A DNA stretch of 64,000 nucleotides from contig NZ_BLAD01000037.1 of the NCBI RefSeq assembly GCF_009687845.1, positions 251,567 to 315,566 on the forward strand, read 5' to 3'. Under the pieces are notes generated by a model. It did no database searches. It had not been told where the DNA came from and saw only the letters and a list, made by a program, of their open reading frames with translations. Made by a program: the position numbers and the translations under genes. This document shows, one piece after another, positions 25,853-34,728 of the stretch (position 1 is the first letter of the stretch; every line of letters starts with the position of its first letter). The stretch comes from Acrocarpospora corrugata. GTDB taxonomy: Bacteria; Actinomycetota; Actinomycetes; Streptosporangiales; Streptosporangiaceae.

Positions 25853-27271
25853 CTAGGCGGGCCGCTCGGTACGGTCGCCCGACCAGTCCGTGTGGAAAGT
25901 CCCGTCCCGGTCGATCCGCCGGTAGGTGTGCGCGCCGAAGAAGTCGCGCAGGCCCTGGATGAGGGCGGCGGGCAGCCGTTCCCGGCGCAGCCCGTCGTAG
26001 TAGGCCAGCGCCGAGGAGAAACCGGGCGTCGGCACCCCGATCTGCGCCGCCGTGGACACCACCCGCCGCCACGCCTGCTGCGCCTCGGTCAGCGCCTCGG
26101 CGAAGGTCGGGTCGGCCAGCAGGGTCGGCAGCTGCGGGTTCGCCTCGTACGCCGTCCGGATCCGGTCCAGGAACCGGGCCCGGATGATGCAGCCGCCCCG
26201 CCAGATCGTCGCCATCGCGCCACGGTCGATGTTCCAGCCGAACTCCTCGCTGGCGGCCGTGATCTGGTCGAAGCCCTGCGCGTACGCGATGATCTTCGAC
26301 GCGTACAGGGCCAGCCGGACGTCCTCCACCAGGGAGTAGTTCGGCGCGGTCCCGTTCGGGCCCTCCAGGTTCCGGGCGGCGGCCCGCTGCTCCGGGTGGC
26401 CGGACAGCGCGCGGGCGAACACCGCCTCGGCGATGCCGGTGACCGGCACGCCCAGGTCCAGCGCGCTCGCCACGGTCCAGCGGCCGGTGCCCTTCTGCTC
26501 GGCCTGGTCCACGATGACGTCCACCAGCGGCTGCCCGGAGGCGTCCACGTGGTCGAGCACCTCGGCGGTGATCTCGATCAGGTACGACTCCAGGTCGCCC
26601 CGGTTCCACTCGCGGAAGATCTCCGCCAGCTCGGCGGGGGAGCGGCCGAGCGCCTGCCTGAGCAGGTCGTACGCCTCCGCGATGAGCTGCATGTCGGAGT
26701 ACTCGATGCCGTTGTGCACCATCTTCACGAAATGCCCGGCGCCGTCGGGGCCGACGTGCACGCAGCACGGCACCCCGTCCACCTGGGCGGCGATGCTCTC
26801 CAGCATCGGCCCCAGCTCCCGGTAGGACTCCACGGAGCCGCCCGGCATGATGCTCGGGCCGTTCAGCGCGCCCTCCTCGCCACCGGAGATACCGGCCCCG
26901 ACGAAGTGCAGCCCGCGCTCCTTCAGCGCCGCCTCCCGCCGCCGGGTGTCGGCGAAGTGCGCGTTGCCGCCGTCGACGATCATGTCGCCGGGCTCCATCA
27001 GCGCCGCCAGCTCCTCGATCACCGCGTCCGTGGCAGGACCGGCCTTGACCATGATGATCGCGCGGCGCGGGCGGCGGAGCGACGCCACGAACTCGGCCAT
27101 CGAGCTCGCGGGGAGGAACGCCCCCTCATCCGAGTGATCCGCCATGATCTGCTTGGTCTTGCTCTCCGAGCGGTTGTGCAGCGCCACCACGTAGCCGTGG
27201 TGGGCCAGGTTCCTGGCCAGGTTGCGGCCCATCGTCGCTAGGCCCGTGACTCCGATGTCTGCTGTCTCCAT
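25853..27271 (-). CDS. gnd: 6-phosphogluconate dehydrogenase, decarboxylating
   Basis: 472 residues, full length. It converts 6-phosphogluconate to ribulose 5-phosphate with NADP in the pentose phosphate pathway. N-terminal Rossmann motif GVTGLATMGRNLARNLAHHG; the signature IVDGGNAHF then GISGGEEGA; the catalytic region GPDGAGHFVKMVHNGIEYSD with the active Lys and Asn; and the C-terminal helical dimer domain with FHTDWSG at the end. The ATG at 27271 has AAGGAG 6 bp upstream. Confidence 0.95.
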   Translation of the reverse strand: METADIGVTGLATMGRNLARNLAHHGYVVALHNRSESKTKQIMADHSDEGAFLPASSMAEFVASLRRPRRAIIMVKAGPATDAVIEELAALMEPGDMIVDGGNAHFADTRRREAALKERGLHFVGAGISGGEEGALNGPSIMPGGSVESYRELGPMLESIAAQVDGVPCCVHVGPDGAGHFVKMVHNGIEYSDMQLIAEAYDLLRQALGRSPAELAEIFREWNRGDLESYLIEITAEVLDHVDASGQPLVDVIVDQAEQKGTGRWTVASALDLGVPVTGIAEAVFARALSGHPEQRAAARNLEGPNGTAPNYSLVEDVRLALYASKIIAYAQGFDQITAASEEFGWNIDRGAMATIWRGGCIIRARFLDRIRTAYEANPQLPTLLADPTFAEALTEAQQAWRRVVSTAAQIGVPTPGFSSALAYYDGLRRERLPAALIQGLRDFFGAHTYRRIDRDGTFHTDWSGDRTERPA

Positions 27272-27297
27272 GAGCCGCTCCTTTCCGTCAGGCCAGG

Positions 27298-28479
27298 TCA
27301 GTAACCGTACGACGAGCCCCCGGCTTTACTCGGCGTCGGTGTGGGGGTCGGCGTCGTGGACGACCCGGTCGCTGCGGCGGCGCCGGACGGGCGGAGCAGC
27401 CCCAGCAGTCCATGCTGGGCCTTGCTAATCCCGGCCGAGAACCAGATCGCGTTGGTTCCGCCATTCTCGGCGGTCCCACGCTCCAGGTCCCACAGCCCCT
27501 CGATCGCGATCGGCGATCCGTTGGCGTTACGCAGCGGGCCGAGGTAACGGCCGTTGCGCGGATTGTACGCGTTGACCCATCCGTCCCCGAAGTTGCCCAC
27601 CAGCAAAGCGCCGGAGAACCCGCCGAAGCCCTGCGGTGCGATCGTCATCGCCCACGGCGCGTTGAGCGCGCCCCGGCTGACGACCCGCCCGCGGAAGCGG
27701 CCGTTCGCGGTGAACGTGCTGACGAAGCCCTTGCCCTTGCCTGGCACGACCTTGCCGGTGGTCTTGTCCCGCACGGCGTACGCGACCAGGACGGAGTCGC
27801 CGACGACCTCGACGTTCCACGGCGAGTAGGTGGCGGGCATGGTCGGGTCGCGGAACTGCCAGCGCGCCAGACGTACCCGGTTGAACTGGCTGTCGAAGAC
27901 GTGCACCTTGCCGTGCGAGAACGATGGCGCGAGCAGGAACTGGCCGCGGTTGGTCTCCATCAGGGCCAGGCCCTTGTAGTCGGCGTTCCGGGTGAACGCG
28001 GCGATCTGGGCGTTCTTGGCGTCCACTTCCGCGTTCCAGGCGGTGATCGCGCCGGACGGGCTGGAGAAGATGAACGTGGCCGGTTTGTCCTTGATGGTGA
28101 AGCCGTCGCCCTTGTTGACGACCTGGCCGGTGGGCGCGCCGCCCGGGATGGCGACCTCGGTCTGCTCCTTCTTCACCGAGCCCGAGTAGACGGTCGCGGT
28201 GCCGGTGCCGGTGCCGGACACCCACAGGGTCTTGCCCATGGCCAGCCCCCACGGGTTGACCAGTTTGGGGTCGGTGACGGTGGCTTTGCCGGCCACGTCG
28301 GAGACGAGGTTGACCTGGCTGAAGCGGGTCGCGATACCGGTGGGTTTGTGTCCTGCGGCCGGGGTTTTGGCGGGGGTTTTGGCGGGGGTTTTGGTGGGGG
28401 TGTGGATGGTCGCATGCGCTGTGCCGGGGATGCTCAGGATGAGAGCGCCAGCACAGACAACGGCGATGCGTGATCGCAT
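27298..28479 (-). CDS. Secreted TIGR03118-family beta-propeller protein
   Basis: 393 residues. An N-terminal signal peptide (MRSRIAVVCAGALILSIPGTAHA) is followed by a KTPAKTPAKTPA linker. The core repeats have the family's phrases: NLVSDVAGKATVTDPKLVNP, WGLAMGKTLWVSGTGTGTAT, NAPWAMTIAPQGFGGFSGAL and LLVGNFGDGWVNAYNPRNGR. The tail is PT-rich and ends SSYGY. The family is exported and of unknown function. It is possibly co-transcribed with gnd only by read-through; the gap is 26 bp on the same strand. Confidence 0.85.
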   Translation of the reverse strand: MRSRIAVVCAGALILSIPGTAHATIHTPTKTPAKTPAKTPAAGHKPTGIATRFSQVNLVSDVAGKATVTDPKLVNPWGLAMGKTLWVSGTGTGTATVYSGSVKKEQTEVAIPGGAPTGQVVNKGDGFTIKDKPATFIFSSPSGAITAWNAEVDAKNAQIAAFTRNADYKGLALMETNRGQFLLAPSFSHGKVHVFDSQFNRVRLARWQFRDPTMPATYSPWNVEVVGDSVLVAYAVRDKTTGKVVPGKGKGFVSTFTANGRFRGRVVSRGALNAPWAMTIAPQGFGGFSGALLVGNFGDGWVNAYNPRNGRYLGPLRNANGSPIAIEGLWDLERGTAENGGTNAIWFSAGISKAQHGLLGLLRPSGAAAATGSSTTPTPTPTPSKAGGSSYGY

Positions 28480-28677
28480 CGAGCCTCCTAGAAACCTGCT
28501 CGGGGTTCTTGACTGCTGAGGTAGCTGAGTTCGCGAAGCTCCCTTACGGGCCGAGATACGCGGTCATTTCCGGATCGGTTCAGACAATCTAAAACCCAGT
28601 AATCAGATAGGCTTAGTGGAGTTAACGGCCCGGCAAAGCCGGTCGAAGGCCCGGACCTGGGCGTCTATCGTCATCGT

Positions 28678-29586
28678 GTGATCAATGGAGACCCGCACGT
28701 GTTCCTACCTCAGCCGGCGCAGTCCACCCTCGCCGTTCCCCCGCCCGGCGACGGTCCCGGCTTCTGGGCGGGCGCCCCGAGCGCCGTCGCCGCCGACGGG
28801 TTCGTCTACCTCGCCTACCGGCTGCGCCGCCCGCTCGGCGAAGGCCGGGGCTACGCGGTGGCGGTCGCCCGCTCGGCCGACGGCGAGCGGTTCGAGACCC
28901 TGCTCACCATCACCAAAGAGCAGATGCACACCGAGTCCCTGGAACGTCCCACCCTGGTACGGACTCCGTCCGGCCGCTGGCGGCTCTACCTCAGCTGCGC
29001 CACCTACGGCACCAAGCACTGGCGGGTGGAACTCCTGGAAGCCGACGATCCGGCCGGGTTCGACCCCGGGCAGACCCGGGTGGTCCTCCCCGGCGACCTG
29101 AAGACCGGCGTCAAGGACCCGGTCATCGTCCACCACGGCGGCGGCTGGCATCTGTGGGCGTCGTGCCATCCGCTGGAGATTCCCGCCGAGGCCGACCAGA
29201 TGGTCACCGACTACGCGACCAGCTCCGACGGCGTCGCCTGGACCTGGCAGGGCACCGCCCTCGACCGCCGTCCCGGCCACTGGGACTCCCGCGGCGTCCG
29301 CGTCTCCGCCGTCCGCTTCACGCCCGAGGGCGTCACCGCCTACTACGACGGCCGCGCCTCCGCCCAGGAGAACTACGAGGAGCGCACCGGCGTCGCCACC
29401 GGCCCCGACCCGTCGACGCTCACCGCGGTCGGCACCGGCCCGCACGCGGCCTCCCCGTACGGCGGCCTGCGCTACCTGGACCTGGTGCCGCTCCCGGGCG
29501 GTGGAACGCGCCTTTACTACGAGTGGACCCGCCCCGACGGCGCCCACGAACTCCGCACCGAGCTCCGCACCGAGTTCCGGCCTTAG
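28678..29586 (+). CDS. GH43/GH32-like five-bladed beta-propeller protein
   Basis: 302 residues from a GTG at 28678; a GTG at 28699 is an alternative start. There is no signal peptide. The pattern of a glycosidase-type propeller is visible: FWAGAPSAVAADGFVYLAYR, ESLERPTLVRTPSGRWRLYL, GVKDPVIVHHGGGWHLWAS (KDP motif) and VTAYYDGRASAQENYEER. The function is uncertain; related proteins are annotated as glycosyl hydrolases without a known substrate. Its stop overlaps the convergent sulfotransferase stop by 4 bp. Confidence 0.7.
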   Translation: MINGDPHVFLPQPAQSTLAVPPPGDGPGFWAGAPSAVAADGFVYLAYRLRRPLGEGRGYAVAVARSADGERFETLLTITKEQMHTESLERPTLVRTPSGRWRLYLSCATYGTKHWRVELLEADDPAGFDPGQTRVVLPGDLKTGVKDPVIVHHGGGWHLWASCHPLEIPAEADQMVTDYATSSDGVAWTWQGTALDRRPGHWDSRGVRVSAVRFTPEGVTAYYDGRASAQENYEERTGVATGPDPSTLTAVGTGPHAASPYGGLRYLDLVPLPGGGTRLYYEWTRPDGAHELRTELRTEFRP

Positions 29587-30539
29587 GTTCTGGGGCGGCC
29601 GTTGCGGGACTGGGACTGGCCGGTGGGGCGGGTGCCGACCAGGCCGCCGGAGCGCGGGCGGGGGCGGAGCCAGTCGGAGAAGTCCTCGCCGGTGGTGGCC
29701 TGGAGCAGGGCGACGTCCTGGGTGAAGTGGGGGAGGAGTTCGGCGCGCTGAGCCCAGGTGAGCGGGCGGCGGGGATGGGCCCGGTGCTGGAGCAGGCGGG
29801 TGAGCGGGGCGGTCAGGCGCTGCCCGGCCAGGCGGTCGGTGATGCGGACCAGGGCGGCCAGGAATCGCGTCCGGGGGGATTTCGCCGGCTGGGCGGTGAC
29901 GTTCTCGCGGGGGATCGTGGTGAGCAGGTCCTGGTCGACGTCGAGGAAGGCGCAGATGCGGTTCAGGGTGGGGGCCGGGCGGTCCAGCAGGTCGCGGTAG
30001 CGGAAGACGAGGACCTGGTCGCGGGGGAAGAGGGTGTAGAGGTGGGCCAGCTGCTCGCCGTACCGGCCTAAGGCGAGGTAGTGCCAGAAGGGGGCCCAGC
30101 CCTCGCGGACGCGGCGGGGTTCCTCGGCGCAGGCGGCCAGGAAGTCGCCGACGGGTTCCAGGCCCGCGGACCAGAGGTGGGTCCAGTTGGAGTGGGCGCG
30201 TTCCACCGGGTCGCGCAGGATCACGATCAGCTTGGCCTGCGGGATGAGGGTGTGGATGCGGCGCTGGGCCGCGTAATCGTACAGGTAGAACGGGGTGGAT
30301 TCGCCGTTCAGGGCGCCGGGGCGGAACAGGGCCTCGTAGTCGGGGCGCCGCCAGATGTGCTCGCGGTAGGTCTCGGCGTCGCCGGGGCCGCCCTTGGTCG
30401 GGGGCGGGCCGTCGGAGAGGAAGAACTTGGGTTCCTTGACCGCGGATAGGTGCAGCCGGGGGTGGCCGGCCAGGGCGGCGTGCAGGGCCGTGGTGGCGGC
30501 TTTGGGGGCGCCGATCACCAGGAAGTCGGGCAGCGGCAA
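29583..30539 (-). CDS. PAPS-dependent sulfotransferase
   Basis: 318 residues. The 5'-phosphosulfate loop is FLVIGAPKAATTALHAAL at residues 6-23, and the 3'-phosphate-binding segment is KLIVILRDPVERAHSNWTHL. The C-terminal 40 residues are basic and low in complexity. There is no membrane anchor, so it acts in the cytoplasm on an unknown acceptor. Its stop codon overlaps the convergent GH43-like gene. Confidence 0.88.
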   Translation of the reverse strand: MPLPDFLVIGAPKAATTALHAALAGHPRLHLSAVKEPKFFLSDGPPPTKGGPGDAETYREHIWRRPDYEALFRPGALNGESTPFYLYDYAAQRRIHTLIPQAKLIVILRDPVERAHSNWTHLWSAGLEPVGDFLAACAEEPRRVREGWAPFWHYLALGRYGEQLAHLYTLFPRDQVLVFRYRDLLDRPAPTLNRICAFLDVDQDLLTTIPRENVTAQPAKSPRTRFLAALVRITDRLAGQRLTAPLTRLLQHRAHPRRPLTWAQRAELLPHFTQDVALLQATTGEDFSDWLRPRPRSGGLVGTRPTGQSQSRNGRPRT

Positions 30540-30618
30540 GACAACCTCCTACTTTTCCTACAAACTTAGTTGGTAATAGTGCCTCCCGGAAGAGTTTTCT
30601 GGTTGCATGGGGGGTGGG

Positions 30619-30647
30619 GGCTGCCGCCGCTTTGCCCGGCGGCAGCC
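30619..30647 (-). terminator. Hairpin terminator downstream of the HNH nuclease gene
   Basis: A perfect 11-bp stem (GGCTGCCGCCG / CGGCGGCAGCC) with a 7-nt loop, 11 bp after the HNH stop on the minus strand. No U-tract follows, as is common in high-GC actinomycetes. Confidence 0.65.
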
Positions 30648-30658
30648 TTCTCGCCGGG

Positions 30659-31288
30659 CTAGCAGTAACCGAGCATCGTGGTGAGCGCGGACTTCTCGGC
30701 GCTCTGGAGCTTCAGCGCGTACTTGTACTTCACGGCGATCCAGGACTTGGCGTACGTGCACCAGAACGCGGTCCGGGAGGGCTTCCAGGCGGCCGGGTCC
30801 TTGTCACCCTTGGACTGGTTGACGTTGTCGGTGACGGCCCAGAGCTGAGGGCTGCTCAGTTCGTTGGCGAACTGCTGGCGCTTGGCGGTGGTCCAGGCGT
30901 TGGCGCCCGACTTCCAGGCCTCGGAGAGCGCCACCATGTGGTCGATGTCGACGTCGGAGGCCAGCGTCCAGGTGGCGCCGTCGTACGGGCTGTACCAGCT
31001 GCCGGAGGTGGCGGAGCAGCTGGAGTTGGTGACCACGCCGGAGCCGTCCCGCTTGAGCACGGTCTCCCGGGTGTCGCAGGAGCCCGAGATCGTGATCCAG
31101 TGCGGGAACAGGTCCCGGTTGTAGCTGGCCGCGTTGGCCTCGTTGGCGACGGTCAGCGCGGCGAGCTGCGAGGTGGCGGTCGCCGTCGACGGAATCCCCG
31201 GCGGCGTCGCCGAAGCCGGCGAACTGACGGCGAGGCTCAGGGCCAGGGTGGCGCATAACGCCGCGAACAGAGCGATGACTCGCTGCAC
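30659..31288 (-). CDS. Secreted HNH nuclease (GmrSD C-terminal/DUF1524 domain)
   Basis: 209 residues from the GTG at 31288, chosen because AAGGAGG lies 5 bp upstream and the signal peptide starts there (VQRVIALFAALCATLALSLA, cleavage near ASA-TP). The nuclease core reads DVDIDHMVALSEAWKSGANA, then NELSSPQLWAVTDNVNQSKG (the HNH asparagine/histidine region) and WCTYAKSWIAVKYKYAL. Two cysteine pairs fit an extracellular protein. It probably digests external DNA for nutrition. Confidence 0.88.
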   Translation of the reverse strand: MQRVIALFAALCATLALSLAVSSPASATPPGIPSTATATSQLAALTVANEANAASYNRDLFPHWITISGSCDTRETVLKRDGSGVVTNSSCSATSGSWYSPYDGATWTLASDVDIDHMVALSEAWKSGANAWTTAKRQQFANELSSPQLWAVTDNVNQSKGDKDPAAWKPSRTAFWCTYAKSWIAVKYKYALKLQSAEKSALTTMLGYC

Positions 31289-31570
31289 GAGTCCCTCCTT
31301 CGGTCCGGCCCCGGCCAGGCGATTCCTGGACGGCCACGAGGCCGAACTACGAAGGACGGTGACATTAGCTACCAAGCCACGAAATATCAGGCTTTGACCA
31401 TCCAGAAGTGGACTATTCGTGTGATCACGCCTGTTCTACGCTCGCGCAATGCGCTGATCTGCGGCGATGTCGCAACGTGACTTTGCAAGCCGTCCGAACT
31501 GGATGTGAAGTTCCTGTAAACGCGACCTGGCCGACCCCGCGGCCCGGGCGAAGCCGGTGCTGCGCTGGAT

Positions 31571-33325
31571 TCACAGGTCGAGCCAGTAACCGCTCGGGGC
31601 GGTTTGCCAGAGATGCCAGAGGGCGCCGTCGTCGCCGCGTACGAAGATTTCCAGGCGGCCGTCCTGGTTGGCGGCGATGACCGGGCCTTCGGACACGCGC
31701 GGACCGGGGATGCTGAACCAGCTGCCCCAGCCGTTGTTGGGGGCCGTCTGCTCGATGATCGAGATCTGGTCGCCGGCGTTGCGGGCGCATACGGTGAGGC
31801 GGCCGTCCTTGTTGCGGGCGACGGCGGGTTGGATCGCGTGACCGCCGCGAGTGCCCCACCCGCTCCAGCTTCCGTCGGGTTTCTGCCAGATGTGGTGCAG
31901 GGATTTGTCGGGCCCGGTCCCGAAGACCTCCAGGCGACCATCGGCGTTGGTGCCGACCACGGGATTGATGATCTTTCCGCCAAGGGATTTCCAGGGATGC
32001 CAGCCGGGGCCGCTCGGATTCTGGGACAGCAGGTGGAGGGCGCCGTCGGTCCCGACCGCGAACACCTGGAGCCAGCCGGCCTTGTCCAGGGCAACCGTGA
32101 TGGGCGGGCGGATCGTCCCCGCGTTGAGGGGTTCCCACGTGCCCCAGCCATTGCTGGGTTTGGTCTGGGCGACGTGGATGAGTGCCCCGCCGGGCGTACA
32201 GGCGAATACGTGCTGGCGGCCGCCGGGGGTGCGGATCGTGGTCGGAGAGTGGATGTTTCCGCCCAGGGTGCCCCAATGGCTCCAGCCGTTGTTGGGGCGG
32301 GTCTGCCAGATCGCGGCCAGGGAGTTGTCGCCGGTGACGGCGAACAGCTCCAGCCGGCCGTCCTGGTTGCGGCCGACGGCGAGCTGGCGGAGGACGTTCG
32401 CGCCGAGGGATCCCCACGCGCTCCAGACACTGTTGGGGGCGACCTGCCAGATCTGGTGGACTTCGCTGTCCATGCCGACGCCGAAGACCTCCAGCCGGCC
32501 GTCCAGATTGGCGCCGACCGTCGGCTCGTAAATCTCACCGCCGAGCGAGCGCCACGGCCAGCCGTACCGGGGTCCGTAGATCACCTGGGCGCCTTGGACG
32601 TCGTCGCGGGTCAGTTCCGCGGTGTCGTTGAGGGTGGCGTACATGACGGCTCGGGGATCGTCGGAGTGCCCCAAGCCGATGGCGTGTCCGAATTCATGGA
32701 GAGCGACACGGTTCAGCCTGTTTGAGGGCCATGAATCGTCCGGGTCGTACCTGCTGGTGACGGGTTTACCGCTGTCGGTTGGATACTGGGTACGTGCCAG
32801 AGCTTTGCCAGGACCATCCCATTTGAACCATGAGATCTGGATGAGGCCATCTTTCGGGATCTCGGTGAAGTCCAGTGGAATGACCGCCTGCCACCGATCG
32901 AAGGCGCCACGGAAAGCCAGGCGCTGCGCTTCTTCGCTGATCTTGGGGTTGAATTCGACGATGTTGTAGGTGATGTCATGGTGCTGCCACCCGGGAGGCT
33001 GCACGCTGTACCGAGCCGCTCTGGCCGCACCGACATCGGGGTTGCCGCAGCGAGGCCGGGCCATGAGGGCCAGGGTGGGCCCATCCACCTGTCCGGTGAC
33101 GGGTAATCCCATCGCCTGCTGGTACTTGGTGACCGCGCTGGCCATCGTGTCGTCGTATCGGCTCGGGTTCGCCGGCGCGATGGGCACGGCCGCCCTGAAC
33201 CCAGGGTATTGGGCCTGGATCTCAGCGTTGGGGAAGTACCCGTACTGCCTCAGGAACCCATACAAGGCCTGAACATCCGACCCTTGATCACCTTTTCTCA
33301 ACATCTTTCCAGGAATTGCCGCCAT
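31571..33325 (-). CDS. Matrixin-like metalloprotease with cysteine switch and C-terminal propeller
   Basis: 584 residues. A peptidoglycan-binding-1 fold (about 10-90) ends in PRCGNPD (91-97), exactly the cysteine-switch that keeps matrix metalloproteases latent. The catalytic domain (about 105-255) has the zinc site HEFGHAIGLGH (210-220) and the Met-turn at VMYA (Met228). Residues about 255-584 are seven or so repeats of the form GRLEVFGVG...HIWQ...WSxWGSLGG, a PLL/tectonin-like lectin propeller. No signal peptide is visible and an in-frame stop lies upstream, so the start is firm. That is odd for a protease of this kind. Confidence 0.88.
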   Translation of the reverse strand: MAAIPGKMLRKGDQGSDVQALYGFLRQYGYFPNAEIQAQYPGFRAAVPIAPANPSRYDDTMASAVTKYQQAMGLPVTGQVDGPTLALMARPRCGNPDVGAARAARYSVQPPGWQHHDITYNIVEFNPKISEEAQRLAFRGAFDRWQAVIPLDFTEIPKDGLIQISWFKWDGPGKALARTQYPTDSGKPVTSRYDPDDSWPSNRLNRVALHEFGHAIGLGHSDDPRAVMYATLNDTAELTRDDVQGAQVIYGPRYGWPWRSLGGEIYEPTVGANLDGRLEVFGVGMDSEVHQIWQVAPNSVWSAWGSLGANVLRQLAVGRNQDGRLELFAVTGDNSLAAIWQTRPNNGWSHWGTLGGNIHSPTTIRTPGGRQHVFACTPGGALIHVAQTKPSNGWGTWEPLNAGTIRPPITVALDKAGWLQVFAVGTDGALHLLSQNPSGPGWHPWKSLGGKIINPVVGTNADGRLEVFGTGPDKSLHHIWQKPDGSWSGWGTRGGHAIQPAVARNKDGRLTVCARNAGDQISIIEQTAPNNGWGSWFSIPGPRVSEGPVIAANQDGRLEIFVRGDDGALWHLWQTAPSGYWLDL

Positions 33326-33428
33326 GACACAGGACCTTTCGGTGAGAAGTGGTCCAAATTAGCCTCGCACGCGGCAGCGGAATTCCAAGTAGCTCACGGC
33401 ATTCGATATCAGAACCGCAGGATGATGG

Positions 33429-33608
33429 ATGCCATCACGGATCACGTCCAGGCGGGGATCATGGTGTCGGGATCGGCCCGCAGACCGCCGCCGCACACAC
33501 CGCGTTCACCACGCCGACGATGATGACGGCCTCCCCGGCATCGTGGTCACGGACGACGATGGGGATGGCATCCCGGACTTCGTCGAAGACGTGGGGGAGA
33601 GAGAATGA
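33429..33608 (+). other. Short ORF with a calcium-loop-like Asp repeat, possibly degraded
   Basis: In the 323-bp gap before the next gene, one frame ends with DDDDGLPG, then VTDDDGDGIPDFVEDVGERE and a TGA at 33606. The DxDGDGIPD pattern is that of thrombospondin-type-3 calcium loops in exported proteins. The N-terminal half of this frame (MPSRITSRRGSWC) does not look like a protein. Neighbouring frames carry more sensible text, for example MDAITDHVQAGIMVSG, so the ORF may be frameshifted. Function unknown. Confidence 0.3.
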
Positions 33609-33648
33609 GGAGCGCATTTCCCGTATGTGCCTGCCAGGGGGCCCTGAC

Positions 33649-34143
33649 GTGATCACCTTCGAATTCACTCCGTCGGCTTCCGATGATTCATGGACTGACA
33701 AATGGAGCCCGCGTAGCAACGGCAGGAACGTGCCCCCGCAGGAGGTGGACCAGTACGGGTTCTTGTTCAACTGCTTTCACGTGGAAGTGGACCTGGCCAT
33801 GGCGCAGTTGAGCATCCAGCGCAGGCGCCTCACTGTCCCGGTGGTCGACCTCATACTGATGTTTGAGCTGATCAGGAAATCATTGATCAGAGAAGGGTTC
33901 GTCGAGGCCGCGGCCTCAAGAAATCAGATCATGCTCGTCTGCCGACTTGTGGGGGAGCACGTGCTGGTCCAGGCCGAGGGTCAGTCCGGGGAAGCCCGGG
34001 TCTCGTTCACGGAGTTTCTCGAATTCCATCGGCTCGCCTCGATTCGGGCCATGTCGATGCTGTACGCCGCGCACCAGGAACTGCACCAGAATCCCTACCT
34101 GGCCCACGTGGAGGAGATCCTGGACGTGGTCGGTGTGGCCTGA
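33649..34143 (+). CDS. Hypothetical protein
   Basis: 164 residues from a GTG at 33649 with AGGGGG 8 bp upstream; an in-frame ATG at 33625 would add eight residues. Acidic and polar at the N terminus (FEFTPSASDDSWTDKW), then predicted alpha/beta with a long helix (VVDLILMFELIRKSLIREGF) and a helical C terminus (LASIRAMSMLYAAHQELHQN). No signal peptide or membrane segment. No family recognised. It is divergent from the matrixin gene, 324 bp away. Confidence 0.6.
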   Translation: MITFEFTPSASDDSWTDKWSPRSNGRNVPPQEVDQYGFLFNCFHVEVDLAMAQLSIQRRRLTVPVVDLILMFELIRKSLIREGFVEAAASRNQIMLVCRLVGEHVLVQAEGQSGEARVSFTEFLEFHRLASIRAMSMLYAAHQELHQNPYLAHVEEILDVVGVA

Positions 34144-34728
34144 ACCCGCACGACAATTCAGCTCCGAGAAGGTTCTCGCTCTTCCGCGACGCTGACGGCC
34201 GATCGACGACTGGTCCGCCACGGGATTCCGGCGGGCCGGTCCCGCACGTCCAGCGAGGGTGCCATTGGTCATTCCGGCGGGTTCCTCGGGAACGGCGATG
34301 AGGCCGAGTACCGCGTCGGCTGCCATCAACGACCCGGATGCCACCGTCGCGGGTGAACCGCAGTGCATCGACTACGCCCGAATCCCTGGATCGATTTCGA
34401 CGGGATCACCGTGGCCGCGACCAGGCCAGGGCCATCATCCGCAAGATCGTCAAGCGGGGCGGCGGCCTCTTGGCAGGATGAGTTGCTGGGCAGGGACGAT
34501 CTCCCCAATCTGGTCGATAAACCACACTCCAGGCCAGAGGTGATGTATTGGCCCTTTGAGAGCGGCGTCGTTTTGAGACGCGGGTACCGCCGGTTGGGGT
34601 GGGCGTGATCCAATGCCCGGGAGCGGTTCTGGTCGTTAGTTGACCCGTTGCCTCATTCGTGGTGTTTGGGGTTTTGGGGCTGGGAGACAGCGGTGCTGGT
34701 GGGTGGTGTGCCCGGGAGTCCGTGCCGA
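34144..34728. other. Gene-poor stretch between the hypothetical gene and the NRPS locus
   Basis: There is no ORF with convincing protein character. Short sensible fragments occur in several frames, for example KIVKRGGGLLAG near 34450 and DDLPNLVDKPHSRPEVMYW up to the TGA at 34606. This suggests remains of a lost gene. No strong hairpin or repeat is evident. It forms the left border of the peptide cluster. Confidence 0.4.
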
